Shown one piece after another: positions 8,442-19,037 of a DNA stretch of 64,000 bases. The stretch's first letter is position 1. Every line of letters begins with the position of its first letter. The notes beneath the pieces are model-generated. The model saw only the letters and a program-made list of their open reading frames with translations. It had not been told where the DNA came from and made no database searches. The DNA comes from CAVSIS01 sp963814875 (GTDB lineage Bacteria; Acidobacteriota; Thermoanaerobaculia; Thermoanaerobaculales; Sulfomarinibacteraceae), in the NCBI GenBank assembly GCA_963814875.1, contig CAWFFJ010000026.1, positions 124,001-188,000 of the forward strand, in the 5' to 3' direction. Made by a program: the position numbers and the translations under genes.

Positions 8442-9197
8442 ATGGCGAACGGCGACGCGGCGCAAGGAAAGAAGGGGCTGCCGGCCCTGGCGTGGATCGG
8501 GATCGGGTGCGGCGTGATCGTCCTGATCGGTGCGATCGCCCTGGTCGCGGGTGGCGTTTTCGTGGCGAAGAAGGTCAAGGACGTGGCGGGCGACTTCGAG
8601 AAGAACCCCACTCTGGCCGGCGCCCGCATGATCGTCAAGCTCAACCCGGAGTGGGAGGAGGTCTCGGTCGACGAGAGGGCCGGTACCATCACGGTGCGGG
8701 AGAAGAAGACCGGTAAGGAGATGACGGTCGGCCTCGACGACCTCGCGAAGGGCCGCGTCACCTTCTCGTCAGAGGGCAAGTCGTACACGGTGGAGGCCCA
8801 GGGAGACCATGAGACAGGCCAGCTCAAGGTCACCGATGAGGGCGGGAAGACGGTTTTCTCCGCCGGCGGCGCCGGCGGAGCGAAGGCGCCCGACTGGGTA
8901 CCGGCCTACCCCGGCACCAGCGCCAAGGGCGGGTTGGTGATGCAGAACGGGGCCAGCGTCAGCGGCAGCTTCCAGGTTGCGACCGACGACGCGCCCGAGA
9001 AGGTCGTCGACTACTACCGCAAGACGCTCAGCGACGCCGGTTTCAAGGTCCGGGTCAACACCTACTCCGACGGCGAGGGCCCGTCAGGAGGTGTCGTCTA
9101 CGGCGAGAACGAGGCGGCGAAGCGCACCGTAACCGTCATGATCAGCGTCGACGACGACCGCACCACGGCGGCCGTGAGCTACTCGCAGGGCGAGTAG
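8442..9197 (+). CDS. Membrane-anchored protein of unknown function
   Basis: About 251 residues. GGAGG lies seven bases before the ATG. After a short charged start comes one membrane segment (residues about 15-42, ALAWIGIGCGVIVLIGAI), then a mostly beta domain outside the membrane. Residues about 150-165 read WVPAYPGTSAKGG, and a DAPEKVVDYYRKTL helix follows; this YPG-then-YYRK pattern recurs in unnamed anchored or lipoprotein domains, but I cannot give it a function. It faces away from the CorC gene and converges with mrp. Confidence 0.7.
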   Translation: MANGDAAQGKKGLPALAWIGIGCGVIVLIGAIALVAGGVFVAKKVKDVAGDFEKNPTLAGARMIVKLNPEWEEVSVDERAGTITVREKKTGKEMTVGLDDLAKGRVTFSSEGKSYTVEAQGDHETGQLKVTDEGGKTVFSAGGAGGAKAPDWVPAYPGTSAKGGLVMQNGASVSGSFQVATDDAPEKVVDYYRKTLSDAGFKVRVNTYSDGEGPSGGVVYGENEAAKRTVTVMISVDDDRTTAAVSYSQGE

Positions 9198-9207
9198 GCG
9201 ACCACCA

Positions 9208-10272
9208 TCACACCGTGTCCATGACGGCGCGGTCCACTGCGGTGGCGACCTCGAGGAAACCCCTGGCGGCCGCTGATTCGGGCCGGTCGGCGACCACCGG
9301 CCGGCCTGTGTCACCCGCGACCACGACCGCAGGGTCGAGCGGAATCGCACCGAGGAACGGTATCTCGAGCTGCTCCGCGGTGCGGCGTCCGCCGCCGGAG
9401 CCGAAGATGTGCTCGGTGTGGCCGCATGCCGGGCACTGGTAGTAGGCCATGTTCTCGACAATGCCGAGCACCGGCACGCCGAGCTTGACGAACATGTGCA
9501 GGGCCTTGCGCGCGTCGATCAGCGCGATGTCCTGAGGGGTGGTCACGATCACCGCGCCGGCGAACGGCAGGTTCTGGCATAAGGTAAGAGCCACGTCCCC
9601 GGTACCCGGCGGCAGGTCGACCACCAGGTAGTCCAAATCGCCCCACTCGACGTCGCCGACGAACTGCTCGAGGGCCTTGACCAGCATCGGGCCGCGCCAG
9701 ATCACCGGCTGGTCGACGTCGATCATGAACCCGAGCGACATCACCCGGACTCCTCCGGGCACGATCACCGGGCTGATGCGACCGTCGGCACCTCCGCTCG
9801 GCTCCTGGGTGGCGCCCATCATCATCTGTTGGGACGGTCCGTAGATGTCGGCGTCGAGCAGCCCCACCGAGCGCCCGGACCTTGCCAGAGAGAGGGCCAG
9901 GTTGGCGGACACCGTGGACTTGCCGACCCCACCCTTACCGGAGGCGACCGCGACGATGTGGCGGACGCCACGGATCCGGTCGGCCCAGGTGGGGGCGGGC
10001 TCCGGACGGTCGCCGCCGACAGTGGCGAGCAGCGCCTGGACCCGGACCTCGGCCCTTTCAATGCCGGGCAGCGCGATCAGTGCCTTCTCCGTGGCGATTC
10101 GCAGGGTTTCGGTGTCGTTGGGTTGGCCGGCCTGGATGGCGAGCATGACCCGCACCGCGTTCCCCTCGACCTCGACGTGGCGCACCGCACCGCTGTCGAT
10201 CACGTTCGCAGACGTCCCCGGCAGTGTGATCCTGCGCAGGCAGTCAACGATCTCCTGTTCGGTCACTGGCAT
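9208..10272 (-). CDS. mrp: Mrp/ApbC/NBP35 iron-sulfur carrier ATPase
   Basis: About 354 residues; I start at MPVTEQEIV, behind GGGAGG. The N-terminal DUF59/MIP18 domain fills residues about 1-90. The MinD-like ATPase follows, with the deviant Walker A ASGKGGVGKSTVSANLA near residue 112, switch I near DADIYGPSQ and VVDLPPGTGD as Walker B. CPACG near the C-terminal third is the CxxC that holds a bridging Fe-S cluster between two subunits. The protein carries Fe-S clusters to target enzymes in the cytoplasm. Confidence 0.92.
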   Translation of the reverse strand: MPVTEQEIVDCLRRITLPGTSANVIDSGAVRHVEVEGNAVRVMLAIQAGQPNDTETLRIATEKALIALPGIERAEVRVQALLATVGGDRPEPAPTWADRIRGVRHIVAVASGKGGVGKSTVSANLALSLARSGRSVGLLDADIYGPSQQMMMGATQEPSGGADGRISPVIVPGGVRVMSLGFMIDVDQPVIWRGPMLVKALEQFVGDVEWGDLDYLVVDLPPGTGDVALTLCQNLPFAGAVIVTTPQDIALIDARKALHMFVKLGVPVLGIVENMAYYQCPACGHTEHIFGSGGGRRTAEQLEIPFLGAIPLDPAVVVAGDTGRPVVADRPESAAARGFLEVATAVDRAVMDTV

Positions 10273-10345
10273 CTCGGGACCTCCCGCCCGCGGTCGCGGG
10301 CCGTTCATTGTAACGCTGCTGGCCGGCGGCCCCTGTTGGCCGGCG

Positions 10346-10351
10346 TACAAT
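10346..10351 (+). promoter_or_regulatory. Probable -10 box for the alpha/beta hydrolase gene
   Basis: TACAAT lies 19 bases upstream of the ATG at 10370, with GAGGAGG between them. No convincing -35 hexamer is seen. The gap to the divergent mrp start is only 97 bases. Confidence 0.4.
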
Positions 10352-10369
10352 TCCGGGCGAGGAGGAGCC

Positions 10370-11167
10370 ATGCCCGAGACACGTTCCGAGGGAGTCCGTA
10401 TCGCCTACCGCGACGAGGGCTCCGACCACCCGGTATTGCTGTTGCACGGCCACACCATGGACGGCCGCGCATGGGACGGCCTGGTCGAGCCGCTGACCAG
10501 AGCTGGGATGCGGCTGTTGCGGCCGGATCTGCGGGGTCATGGCGCCAGCGAGCGGCCGCCCGGGGGCTACCACTGGAGCCACCACGGTACCGACATGGCT
10601 GCCGTTCTCGATGCCGCCGGCGTTGCGCGCGCGATCGTGGTCGGCTTCTCGCTCGGCGGAGGGGTAGCCCTCGAGCTCGCGCTGACTCGACCCGAGCGCG
10701 TCGAAGCGCTGGTTCTGATCGACCCCGTGATGCCCGATCGACCGTTCGAGGCTGCCTTCATGGACAACCTCCGGCAGGTGGCGCGGACGGCGCGCACGGA
10801 GGGCATCCGCGCGGCGATGGCCGGTCCCTGGATGGCGAGCCCGCTGTTTGCGGCATCGTTCGAGGCACCTGGGGTACGTGAGGCGACACAGGCGATCGTC
10901 GCCGACTTCCCGGGTGCGGAGTACCTCGCGAGCGAGCGCGACACGGTCGAACGCGGGTGGCGGACGCCGGACCGGCTGGCGGAGATCACGGTGCCGACCC
11001 TGGTCCTGGTCGGAGAGCGGGACATGCCCGGGTTCCGCGCGTTCGCGGAGGAGGCCGCTGCCGGCATTCCGGGGGCTTGCCTGGAGGTCGTGCCGGGGGC
11101 CGGTCACCTGGTCCCCCTCGAGCGGCCCGACCTCGTCGCCGAGCGCATTCTGACCATCGCGGAATGA
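10370..11167 (+). CDS. Alpha/beta hydrolase
   Basis: A 265-residue soluble hydrolase. HGHTMDG near residue 27 supplies the oxyanion hole, DLRGHGASERP follows, the nucleophile elbow is GFSLGG near residue 92, the acid lies near VLVGERDMPG and the final His is in GAGHLVPLERP. These fit the ester or epoxide hydrolase branch (3-oxoadipate enol-lactonase-like), substrate unknown. A strong GAGGAGG sits just before the ATG. The TGA stop is already part of the palindromic element that follows. Confidence 0.88.
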   Translation: MPETRSEGVRIAYRDEGSDHPVLLLHGHTMDGRAWDGLVEPLTRAGMRLLRPDLRGHGASERPPGGYHWSHHGTDMAAVLDAAGVARAIVVGFSLGGGVALELALTRPERVEALVLIDPVMPDRPFEAAFMDNLRQVARTARTEGIRAAMAGPWMASPLFAASFEAPGVREATQAIVADFPGAEYLASERDTVERGWRTPDRLAEITVPTLVLVGERDMPGFRAFAEEAAAGIPGACLEVVPGAGHLVPLERPDLVAERILTIAE

Positions 11168-11305
11168 ACCACAGAGGCACAGAGACACAGAGAAACACAG
11201 AGGGCTCCCGTCCGATGCCTCGCCGTGTGCCCGTGCCCCAGCACGGGCACACGGCGAGGCGTCTCGGGTGGGAGGGGGTTCTGTGCCTCTGTGCCTCTGT
11301 GGTTT
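11166..11305. repeat. Nested inverted repeat of the ACAGAGGCACAGAG type
   Basis: The outer arms are AACCACAGAGGCACAGAG at 11167-11184 and CTCTGTGCCTCTGTGGTT near 11287-11304, which are reverse complements. Inside is a perfect 20-base-pair stem, 11217-11236 with 11241-11260, closed by the four-base loop CCCA. The element lies exactly between two convergent genes and includes the hydrolase stop codon. Dispersed repeats rich in ACAGAG are seen in many environmental bacteria. It may also end transcription from both sides. Confidence 0.85.
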
Positions 11306-11314
11306 GCCTGTCCG

Positions 11315-12646
11315 TCAGGCGAGGGCTCGGCGCAGGCTGTCCGCCAGGCGGGCCGCGAGGATCTCGATCTCGAGCGCGTCCTCACCCTCGATCATCACCC
11401 GGGCAAGAGCCTCCGTGCCCGAGTAGCGCAGCAGGATCCGGCCGCGGCCCTCGAGCCTGCTCTGCCCGCCGACGAGCTCGGCTCGGACCTCCGGCAGCTG
11501 GTCGAACGGGGTCTTGCGCGCGACCGGGACGTTGACCAGCACCTGCGGCATCCGTTCGAGGTCGGACAGAGTGCCGAGGCTGCGCCCAGTGGCCGCCGCG
11601 AGGGCGAGCATGTGGGTGGCGGTGACGAGCCCGTCCCCGGTGACCGAGTGGTGCGCGCAGATCACGTGGCCCGACTGCTCGCCGCCGAGGGCGACGCCGT
11701 GCTCACGCATCGCGAGCCACACCGAGCGGTCGCCAACGGGACAGCGCTCGACGGCGATGCCGTCACGGGCGAGCGCCCGCTCGAGACCGAAGTTGCTCAT
11801 CACGGTTGCTACCAGCCGGCGGCCTGGAAGTCTCTCCGCGGCGAGCAGGTGGCGGCCCCATGCGAGCAGGATGTCGTCACCGTCGAGGGTTTGCCCGTCG
11901 GCATCGACCAGAATCGCCCTATCCGCGTCTCCGTCCAGGGCGACGCCAGCATCAGTCCGGTAGTGGTGCACGGCGGCGGCGACGTGTTCCGGGCAGGTTG
12001 CGCCGCAGCCGTTGTTGATGTTGGTGCCGTCAGGCTTCGAGGCGACCGTGACGACGCGGGCTCCGAGCCGTTCGAAGAGCGTTTCTGCCAGGCCGGAGGC
12101 AGCGCCGTGAGCGGCATCGACTGCAACCGTCAGGCCTTCGAGCGGCCGGTGTCGGTGGTGACTGGCCATCACCAGGTCGAGGTAACGCTCGGCGAGGTCG
12201 CTGTCCCGGGGCGGGAGGTCACGACCGTCGAGTACGGGGGTCTCGTCGAGGCGCTGCTCGAGTCGGCGCTCGACAGCGTCGGCAATCTTCTCGCCCGACG
12301 GCGCGAGGACCTTGATCCCGTTGTCTTGGGAGGGGTTGTGCGACGCCGAGATGACGACTCCAGCGGCCCACGATCCAGTGCGCAGCAGCTGGGAGACTGC
12401 GGGAGTGGGCAGGACACCGCCCCACGTCAGGCGACCGCCAGCCGCTTGGAAGCTGCCTCCGAGCCATGTCGCGAGGGTCTCGGTGGAGGCGCGGGTGTCG
12501 CCGGCGAGCAGCAGGTGTGGCTGATCACGGTTCGAGCCGAGCTCGGCCGCGAGAGCGGCGCCCAGGCGCCGCACCGTCGCCTCGTCGAGGGGCGGAGCGT
12601 ACGCAGGCCCGCGGATGCCGTCGGTTCCGAAAAGTCTCAACTTCAT
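11315..12646 (-). CDS. glmM: Phosphoglucosamine mutase
   Basis: A 443-residue enzyme converting glucosamine-6-phosphate to glucosamine-1-phosphate for UDP-GlcNAc, and so for peptidoglycan and lipid A. LFGTDGIRG opens the protein, the phospho-serine is Ser102 in SASHNP, the Mg site is DGDADR at 238-243, the sugar-binding loop is GEQSGH at 322-327, and RYSGTEALARVM is the phosphate-binding end. It is the last gene of the cdaA-cdaR-glmM order. GlmM controls CdaA activity in Firmicutes; the same could hold here. About 230 non-coding bases separate it from cdaR. Confidence 0.95.
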   Translation of the reverse strand: MKLRLFGTDGIRGPAYAPPLDEATVRRLGAALAAELGSNRDQPHLLLAGDTRASTETLATWLGGSFQAAGGRLTWGGVLPTPAVSQLLRTGSWAAGVVISASHNPSQDNGIKVLAPSGEKIADAVERRLEQRLDETPVLDGRDLPPRDSDLAERYLDLVMASHHRHRPLEGLTVAVDAAHGAASGLAETLFERLGARVVTVASKPDGTNINNGCGATCPEHVAAAVHHYRTDAGVALDGDADRAILVDADGQTLDGDDILLAWGRHLLAAERLPGRRLVATVMSNFGLERALARDGIAVERCPVGDRSVWLAMREHGVALGGEQSGHVICAHHSVTGDGLVTATHMLALAAATGRSLGTLSDLERMPQVLVNVPVARKTPFDQLPEVRAELVGGQSRLEGRGRILLRYSGTEALARVMIEGEDALEIEILAARLADSLRRALA

Positions 12647-12877
12647 GGGCGCTTCCGTACTCGGACCCGTCGCGGGTATTTACCCGCATCCGGTGAACTC
12701 GCTGCCTGCACGACCGGTCTCCGCGGGGCCGGTCGGTCTCGCGTCGCCGGATCGGGCGCGGGTGCCCGCGCAGCGTGGCACAGGCTGCTGAGACCGTCAA
12801 GTGCCGGGATTCCGTGGTCCATTAGATCCCGTGCGATCGTCCGTCGCCGGGCTTCCCCTCGTCCGTGCCGGCGCAGG
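12647..12877 (-). other. Long leader/intergenic stretch upstream of glmM
   Basis: No open frame here looks like protein. Two small inverted repeats are visible: GCGGGTA-TT-TACCCGC near 12673-12688 and GACCGG...CCGGTC near 12713-12735. No near-consensus promoter was found. The gap suggests that glmM can be controlled separately from the cdaA-cdaR genes upstream. Confidence 0.4.
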
Positions 12878-13573
12878 CTAACGCGCGCGGCGGCGCGGGG
12901 GCGGGGTTGGAGCAGGCGTCGGCGTCAGGACCGGCGAGATCTCGACCACGACCAGCAGCGGGACTGCCGTCAGAGAGCGCAGCAGAGGATGGGGCAGCCT
13001 CGGCTGGACCGCGGCCTCGACCGCTCCAGTGGCACCGTCGATCGAGACCGGAGTGGTCTCGATCTCCTCGAGTGCGCCGACCAGGCTCGCGGGGCCTTGG
13101 ACGTTGAGCCGGGCCGGAGCGACCCGGACCTCCGTGACCTCGTAACCCGGCGCCGGGGTTCCCTCCACGGTCGGTTTGACAGGCAGGCTGGTTCGCCGCA
13201 GCCGCTCGAGCTCGACCATCACGGCCGGGGGGTCGACGCTGACCACCGAGACCTCCGGCGGGAGCTGCATGTCCGACGTGTTGATCGGGAAGTCAAAGAT
13301 CCCGGGACGGGCGTTGGAGAGATCAAGGAGTACCTCGAGCGGTGAGGTCGGGTCGAGGGTTCGCGAAAGCGGACCCTGGAGCTGGACCGACACCGACTCG
13401 GGCACGTTCGACGTGATCACAAGGTCGCGCGGCACGTTGACCAGGGTGAGCGGGACCTTGACGCCGCGGACCGACATCTCCTCGCGGCTCCGCCGTGCGG
13501 GTCCGTACCAGAGCACGAACGCGACCACGACGGCAATCAGAAACAGGACAGGATGCCGAGGGCGCAGCCTCAC
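12878..13573 (-). CDS. cdaR: YbbR-domain protein, CdaA regulator CdaR
   Basis: A 231-residue protein with one N-terminal membrane segment (PVLFLIAVVVAFVLWYGPA) and an outside part made of YbbR repeats (VPLTLVNVPRDLVITSNVPESV and VEGTPAPGYEV are typical strands). It ends in a Pro-rich then Arg-rich tail. CdaR binds the membrane part of CdaA and adjusts c-di-AMP synthesis in Firmicutes. The start overlaps the cdaA stop by four bases. Confidence 0.85.
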   Translation of the reverse strand: MRLRPRHPVLFLIAVVVAFVLWYGPARRSREEMSVRGVKVPLTLVNVPRDLVITSNVPESVSVQLQGPLSRTLDPTSPLEVLLDLSNARPGIFDFPINTSDMQLPPEVSVVSVDPPAVMVELERLRRTSLPVKPTVEGTPAPGYEVTEVRVAPARLNVQGPASLVGALEEIETTPVSIDGATGAVEAAVQPRLPHPLLRSLTAVPLLVVVEISPVLTPTPAPTPPPRRRAR

Positions 13574-14373
13574 GCCGCCTCCTCGCCCGCCGGACGAAGC
13601 TGGTAGAGCTGCTCGGCGAGGGCGTTGCGCAGGGTCGTGTCGTCCAGCGGCCGCAGCAGCTGGCCGTCGACGGCGAGCGAGATCGTGCCGGTCTCCTCGG
13701 AAACGACGATGACGAGGGCGTCGGTCTCCTCGGACAGCCCGAGTGCAGCGCGGTGGCGGGTACCGAGCTCAGTGGAGAGCTCGTGCCGCGTGGTCAGCGG
13801 CAGGAAACAGGACGCCGCGACGATGGTCTCGCCGCGCAGGATCACCGCGCCGTCGTGAAGAGGCGTCCCGGGGATGAAGATGTTGAGTAGCAGGTCGTAG
13901 GAGAACCGCGCGTCGAGCGGGATACCGGTGTCGGCCCATGTCGCGAGGGTGTCGCGGCGCTCGATGGCGATCAGCGCCCCGGTGCGTTGTGAGGCCAGGG
14001 CCTGAGCCGCGAGGGCGAGCTCGTTGAGCAGGACCGAGCCCGCGCCGGAGCCACCGAGACGGAACCGGGCGGTCGAGCCGAAGACCGTGAGCATACGCCG
14101 GATCTCCTGCTGAAAGAGCACGATGATTGCGATCGGCAGGAACCCGAGCAGGTAGTTGAGGATACGCGCGAGGGTCGCGAGCTTGAGCGCCGCGGCTGCC
14201 GCCGTCACCACGACCACGATCAAGAGGCCCCACAACATCTGCATCGCGCGGGTGTGTCGCAGCAGGACCAGCAGGGCATAGATCAGGAGGGCGACTGTGA
14301 AGATGTCGATCGCGTCGGTGATTCGGAAGTCGAGCGCAGTGATCTCTCGCAGCAGTCCGAGGAGTGAGCTCAT
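13570..14373 (-). CDS. cdaA: Diadenylate cyclase CdaA (c-di-AMP synthase)
   Basis: A 267-residue membrane enzyme that joins two ATP into c-di-AMP. Three membrane helices occupy residues about 23-88, followed by the DAC domain. Both active-site motifs are present: DGA at 174-176 in LHDGAVIL and RHR at 206-208 in GTRHRAA. The neighbours cdaR and glmM are its known partners. c-di-AMP controls potassium and osmotic balance and cell-wall homeostasis where studied. It overlaps folP by four bases. Confidence 0.94.
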   Translation of the reverse strand: MSSLLGLLREITALDFRITDAIDIFTVALLIYALLVLLRHTRAMQMLWGLLIVVVVTAAAAALKLATLARILNYLLGFLPIAIIVLFQQEIRRMLTVFGSTARFRLGGSGAGSVLLNELALAAQALASQRTGALIAIERRDTLATWADTGIPLDARFSYDLLLNIFIPGTPLHDGAVILRGETIVAASCFLPLTTRHELSTELGTRHRAALGLSEETDALVIVVSEETGTISLAVDGQLLRPLDDTTLRNALAEQLYQLRPAGEEAA

Positions 14374-15229
14374 CGACCCGACTCCAACAGCCGTTGCGCA
14401 ACCGCCAGGAACTGGACAACCGCGGCAACGTCGTGTACCCGGACCACGGCTCGCTCGAGGCCGAGGCTCGGCAGGAGGGCGGCGAGAGTGCCCGGGATTC
14501 TCTCCGTGGTGGGCGCCCCGGTGATCCGACCGATGAACGACTTGCGCGAGGGCCCGACGACGACGGGATGGCCGAGTGCCGCGAGGTCGGGCAGCGCCGC
14601 GAGGAGGGCAAGGTTGCCGTCAAGGTCCTTGCCGAAACCGATGCCCGGGTCGAGCCAGATCCGCTCCGGGGAGATCCCGGCAGCGAGTGCGTCGGCAGCC
14701 CGGCCGGCCAGCTCGCCGTGAACCTCGGCGACGACGTCGCGGTAGTGCGTGTCGCGCTGCATGGTGCGCGGGTTGCCTCGCATGTGCATGAGCACGATTG
14801 CGGCCCCTGCCGCCGCAACCGTGGGCAGCATCGCGGGATCCGAGGCGGCCGTCACGTCATTGACGAGATCGGCGCCGGCGGCGAGGGCGGCGCCGGCGAC
14901 ATCCGCCTTGGAGGTATCGACCGAAATCGTGAGCTCGGGGTGCCGGGAGCGAAGCGCCGCAATCACCGGTTGTACGCGAGCGGTCTCGACCTCGGCCGGT
15001 ACGTCCTTGGCCCCGGGCCGCGTCGACTCGCCTCCGACGTCGAGAAGGTCGGCGCCGGCCGCCACCAGGACGTCGCCGTACGCAACGGCAGCGTCCGCAG
15101 CAAGATAGGGCCCGCCGTCGGAGAACGAGTCGGGTGTGCAGTTGACGATGCCCATGACGGCCGGCCGACGTCGTCGCCAGATCGCCGCGAGGCGGTCGGC
15201 CCGGACAGCAGCCGGAGAGGGACAGGTGC

Positions 15230-15233
<4 letters not shown>
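14370..15233 (-). CDS. folP: Dihydropteroate synthase
   Basis: A 287-residue folate enzyme that condenses p-aminobenzoate with the pterin pyrophosphate. Family motifs in order: GIVNCTPDSFSDGG, DVGGESTRPGA, ISVDTSKADV, LVNDVTA, LMHMRGNPRTM, DPGIGFGKD and GPSRKSFIG. This is the sulfonamide target. Its position between ftsH and cdaA, with four-base overlaps on both sides, ties it to one long transcript. Confidence 0.95.
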
Positions 15234-17122
<1,889 letters not shown>

Positions 17123-17207
17123 GCCCTGTGTCCCTTCTGGGACCGCCAACCCCTGGCGCCCCTCGGCAAAACCCCAATGCAGGAGGGGTTGTTCCCCGGC
17201 CGGTGCG

Positions 17208-17732
17208 TTACGGAGCCTCTTCGAGAACGCATAGGTCGGGGCGGTTCGCGAACTGATTCCGACTGATGCCCAGGCCGTACCCGACGAGGAACCCCTCGGG
17301 GACCTGAGTGAACAGTGCGTAGCGCGCAATCAGGTTCACGCTGCGCAGCTGGGGCTTGTCGACCAGCGCGAGAACCTCGATCGACGCCGGGCGCTGCTGG
17401 CTGAGGTGAGTGATGAGGTAGTTTTCTGTGACACCCGAATGGAGGACATCCTTGAGAATCAGGACGTGTCGGTCCTTGACGTTGAAGTTGGTGGCGTAGG
17501 TCAGCAGGACGACCTCTCCACGTTCGCCGACTGTCGTCGTGACATCGACGAACTCGAAGTCGATCGGAATCTTCAAGGCACGGGCGAGATCGGGGAGCAG
17601 GAAGGCGATGCCTTTCAGGATTCCGACCAGTACCAACGGCGTGCCATGGTAGTCAGCCGCGATCTGCTCGGCTACTTCGGAGACCCGGCGCCGGATCTCC
17701 TCCTCGGAGTGAACGACCCGCAGCCCGGTCAT
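17208..17732 (-). CDS. Hypoxanthine phosphoribosyltransferase-like protein with altered active site
   Basis: A 174-residue type I PRTase fold, from the ATG that overlaps the tilS stop. LKG at 39-41 and DKP at 125-127 are kept. The PRPP loop, normally EDIIDTG/SG-LT, reads KDVLHSGVT at 94-102: the first Glu is Lys94 and the catalytic-base Asp is His98. The late Mg and base-binding part, normally VGYGLDYAERYRNLP, reads VGYGLGISRNQFANRP, so that Asp is Gly and the Arg is lost. Purine salvage is therefore doubtful. In Bacillus the tilS-hprT-ftsH order is conserved and HprT with TilS activates ftsH, so a regulatory role is plausible. Confidence 0.82.
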   Translation of the reverse strand: MTGLRVVHSEEEIRRRVSEVAEQIAADYHGTPLVLVGILKGIAFLLPDLARALKIPIDFEFVDVTTTVGERGEVVLLTYATNFNVKDRHVLILKDVLHSGVTENYLITHLSQQRPASIEVLALVDKPQLRSVNLIARYALFTQVPEGFLVGYGLGISRNQFANRPDLCVLEEAP

Positions 17733-19030
17733 GTGCAGTCCACCTCCATGGGAAACGTGCCGGGGCCGAGACGGCTCACGGCAGCCCATACTCCTGGAAT
17801 CCAGGTAATTCTAGCATCCACGACGACCACGGGCCATGCGCCGCGCAGATGTCGGGGCAGCGCCTCCGCCATTCTCCGTCTGGCCGCAACCGGACCCTTC
17901 GATGTCTCGAGCACGTCATCCGGTCGGGGAGAGCGAACCAGTACTCTTTCGGTCGCGGGGAGTAGCGTGTGCCAGGCACTTGCGCCGGTGCAGCCAGTGC
18001 CGAGGCGGGCTTCCAGGCCGGGCACGGCGAGCGGAGCGCACTGGCCGGCGGTCAGCTCCTGACGCCATTCGGGCAAGGGGGCGGGAGGCTCCAGCCACAC
18101 GCGGCCGCGGGCCAGGCGCAAGCGCCAGCGGCCGGCCAGAGCCAGCCCCCGCGGGGTTCCATTTTCGATCAACCCGTGGAGGAGCTCGATCTGGCGCCGG
18201 GTCACGGAGCCGATTCCCCACCGGAGCGCCTCGGCGTGGAGCCAGCGGGTCCGCAGTGCCCGCGGTGCGGCCGCGAGGTCGGCCGACGGCACGCCGCCCT
18301 GGGGGTGCCATGGGTCGAGCCGGCCGATCAAAGGCGCGGCGGCGGCGGCGAGGCAGGCGTCGTCCTCGGCCAGGGCCGCGGCGAGGGCGACCAGGTGATC
18401 GCGGACGCGTGGCGATGCGGCTTCGAGAGCCGGAAGGAGGTGGTGGCGCACCCGGTTGCGCGGATGGCGCAGGTCGCGGTTCGAGCTGTCCTCCCTCCAA
18501 CTCAGCCCTTTCGCCTCGAGCCAGACAGTAATCTCGACGCGTCCCCACGGCAGCAGCGGGCGCACGATTCGGCCGTCTTGGCTGCGGGAAGCGATGCCGG
18601 CCAGGGCCCGCGGGCCCCCACCGCGGAGCAGCTGGACGAGAACGCCCTCGGCAACGTCATCGCGGTGGTGAGCAGTGGCCACCGCAGCCGCGCCGGTGCG
18701 CGACGCGAGCTCGAGCAGAGCCCGATAGCGCAGGCGCCGCCAACCGGCCTCACGTCCCTCGGCCGGGCTGCGCTCGGGCTCCAGGTGGACGACGTGAAAG
18801 CGCAACCCGAGATCATCGGCGAGCCTGCGGCAGAAGGCCTCGTCGCCGTCCGCCTCCGCACCGCGGGTGTGGTGGTGGACGTGAGCCACTTCGAGCTCGA
18901 ACCCGGCGTCGGCCAGCAGGTGGAGCAGGGCGACCGAGTCCCGACCACCCGAGACGGCGACCATCAGCCGCCGCCCGACGAGGTCGGGAAACGCGCGCTC
19001 GATATGGCGGGGAAACCCGTCCAGAGACAT
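17729..19030 (-). CDS. tilS: tRNA(Ile)-lysidine synthetase
   Basis: A 433-residue enzyme that turns cytidine 34 of tRNA-Ile2 (CAU) into lysidine, changing it from Met-like to Ile. The PP-loop SGGRDS lies near residue 27, HVHHHTRG near 50 and AHHRDD near 119, all family landmarks. A substrate-binding domain and a TilS C-terminal domain follow. The start lies seven bases after the 3' end of a CAU tRNA gene on the same strand, and the stop overlaps the hpt-like start (ATGA). Confidence 0.92.
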   Translation of the reverse strand: MSLDGFPRHIERAFPDLVGRRLMVAVSGGRDSVALLHLLADAGFELEVAHVHHHTRGAEADGDEAFCRRLADDLGLRFHVVHLEPERSPAEGREAGWRRLRYRALLELASRTGAAAVATAHHRDDVAEGVLVQLLRGGGPRALAGIASRSQDGRIVRPLLPWGRVEITVWLEAKGLSWREDSSNRDLRHPRNRVRHHLLPALEAASPRVRDHLVALAAALAEDDACLAAAAAPLIGRLDPWHPQGGVPSADLAAAPRALRTRWLHAEALRWGIGSVTRRQIELLHGLIENGTPRGLALAGRWRLRLARGRVWLEPPAPLPEWRQELTAGQCAPLAVPGLEARLGTGCTGASAWHTLLPATERVLVRSPRPDDVLETSKGPVAARRRMAEALPRHLRGAWPVVVVDARITWIPGVWAAVSRLGPGTFPMEVDCT

Positions 19031-19037
19031 CGGGGAG

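Noticed and set aside
12525..12800. A possible small gene in the glmM leader on the minus strand.
   Set aside because: It overlaps glmM out of frame and has Arg-rich chance composition with no ribosome site.
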